A stretch of DNA of 64,000 bases from Nocardioides marmoribigeumensis (GTDB taxonomy: Bacteria; Actinomycetota; Actinomycetes; Propionibacteriales; Nocardioidaceae). The stretch's first letter is position 1, and each line of letters begins with the position of its first letter. The position numbers were made by a program, and so were the translations under genes. Below are positions 63,457-64,000 of the stretch, in pieces. The notes under the pieces are model-generated. The model searched no databases. It was given only the letters and a program-made list of their open reading frames with translations, and was not told the DNA's origin. The stretch covers positions 558,001 through 622,000 of the forward strand of contig NZ_JAVDYG010000001.1 of assembly GCF_031458325.1 (NCBI RefSeq), in the 5' to 3' direction.

Positions 63457-64000
63457 GCCGGCACCCCGGCCGTCGACCCGGCGTTGGCCTCGGCGATCTG
63501 CTGCTCGAGCTCGACGCTCCAGCTGCCCGCGCAGTGCACGCGCAGCGACGCGACCCGGCCGCCGCGCAGGCGGGCGACGAGGGTGCCGACCGAGAGCGTG
63601 GAGGGCTGCTCGGCCGTGGGGTGGGTGCGGTAGGCGTACTCGACGAGGACGCCGTCCGCGATCGGGTGGGCCTCCCACTGCTCGAAGGTCCGGCCCGGGG
63701 CCTCCTCGCGCAGGCCCGTCACCATCTGGTCGACGCCGCGGGTGACGACCTGCCAGTGCGGCACGAACATGTCGACGGTGACGTCGTCGGCGACCAGGCC
63801 GTCGAGCACCTCGTTGGTCTCGAGCGTGTGGCGCAACCCGTGGGCGACGCCCTGACGGAGGTCGGCCGAGGTGACGAGGTCGAGGTCGGTGAACTCCGCG
63901 GGACCGTCGGTGAGCGCCATCGCCTGCGCGGCCATCGCGTCGGTCTCGGGAAGCGCGGAGTTGACCCTCGCGTCCTCCCAGGAGGCGAAGTGGTTGACCG
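63453..64000 (-). CDS. SnoaL-like (NTF2-fold) protein, 5' end outside the window
   Basis: About 182 residues are visible. The fold pattern (LETNEVLDGLVADDVTVDMFVPHW, GVDQMVTGLREEAPGRTFEQWEAHPIADGVLVEYAYRTHP, LVARLRGGRVASLRVHCAGSW) suits a SnoaL/NTF2-like domain, often a small-molecule isomerase, hydrolase or steroid-binding protein. An ATG at 63935 is available, but the frame stays open with plausible protein (VNHFASWEDARVNSALPETDA) to the window edge. The true start is therefore probably to the right. Coupled to the methyltransferase. Confidence 0.7.
   Translation of the reverse strand, partial: VNHFASWEDARVNSALPETDAMAAQAMALTDGPAEFTDLDLVTSADLRQGVAHGLRHTLETNEVLDGLVADDVTVDMFVPHWQVVTRGVDQMVTGLREEAPGRTFEQWEAHPIADGVLVEYAYRTHPTAEQPSTLSVGTLVARLRGGRVASLRVHCAGSWSVELEQQIAEANAGSTAGVPA

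Noticed and set aside
1-64000. CRISPR arrays, insertion sequences, rRNA genes, biosynthetic megasynthases
   Set aside because: No repeat-spacer pattern, transposase motif, rRNA sequence or modular synthase domain is visible anywhere in the window.

Overview
This is a high-GC bacterial chromosome segment, very probably from an actinobacterium of the Nocardioides type. The evidence is the very GC-rich third positions, many GTG starts, pervasive 4-base start/stop overlaps, an SsgB-type sporulation/division protein, a PimA/PatA/PgsA phosphatidylinositol-mannoside block, and a gene order that follows the known mycobacterial chromosome (Rv2533c-Rv2614c region) over long stretches. The family placement is inference and no species is claimed. 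Almost everything is housekeeping. I see no prophage, insertion sequence, CRISPR array or toxin-antitoxin pair.

Layout. (1) 1-3145, minus strand: pyrimidine operon pyrR-pyrB-pyrC-carA with two near-identical PyrR-type RNA hairpins, one before pyrR and one before carA. (2) 3319-8858: a short-chain dehydrogenase plus acetoacetate decarboxylase-like pair (plus strand), then a CHASE3/HAMP/PP2C phosphatase, a flavoprotein disulfide reductase, nusB and efp (minus). (3) 8957-11269, plus: a MoxR ATPase with a CoxE-type VWA protein. (4) 11281-23002, minus: a dense run with shikimate genes (aroB, aroK, aroC, aroE), a type IV prepilin peptidase, mltG, ruvX, alaS, two small membrane-linked proteins and rarA. 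(5) 23034-28837, minus: a complete oligopeptide ABC importer, oppABCDF. (6) 28965-46773, mostly minus: aspS, hisS, a metallo-hydrolase, DUF349 protein (plus), rel, apt, secF-secD-yajC, ruvB-ruvA-ruvC with a LexA box, yebC, pdxT, a frameshifted gene and pdxS. (7) 46954-48261, plus: a secreted starch-binding-like protein. (8) 48278-53978, minus: pimA, patA, pgsA, an HIT protein, thrS and a small conserved-looking protein. (9) 54036-56344: four tRNA genes around ssgB and pabC. (10) 56382-64000: accessory genes, including a second frameshifted gene, a secreted tail-fibre-like protein, a VOC protein, an ECF sigma factor, a DUF1059 protein and a methyltransferase.

How it fits together. The pyr operon appears to be controlled twice by PyrR hiding ribosome binding sites. 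RuvC-RuvA-RuvB process Holliday junctions and sit behind an apparent SOS box. SecD-SecF-YajC drive export. PgsA, PimA and PatA build phosphatidylinositol mannosides. PdxS and PdxT make pyridoxal phosphate, but here they are separated by a strong terminator and a broken gene. The least explained items are two genes each disrupted by an apparent single-base loss, the stand-alone X25-module protein, the tandem palindromes upstream of oppA, and the reductase that lacks the usual C-terminal catalytic pair.
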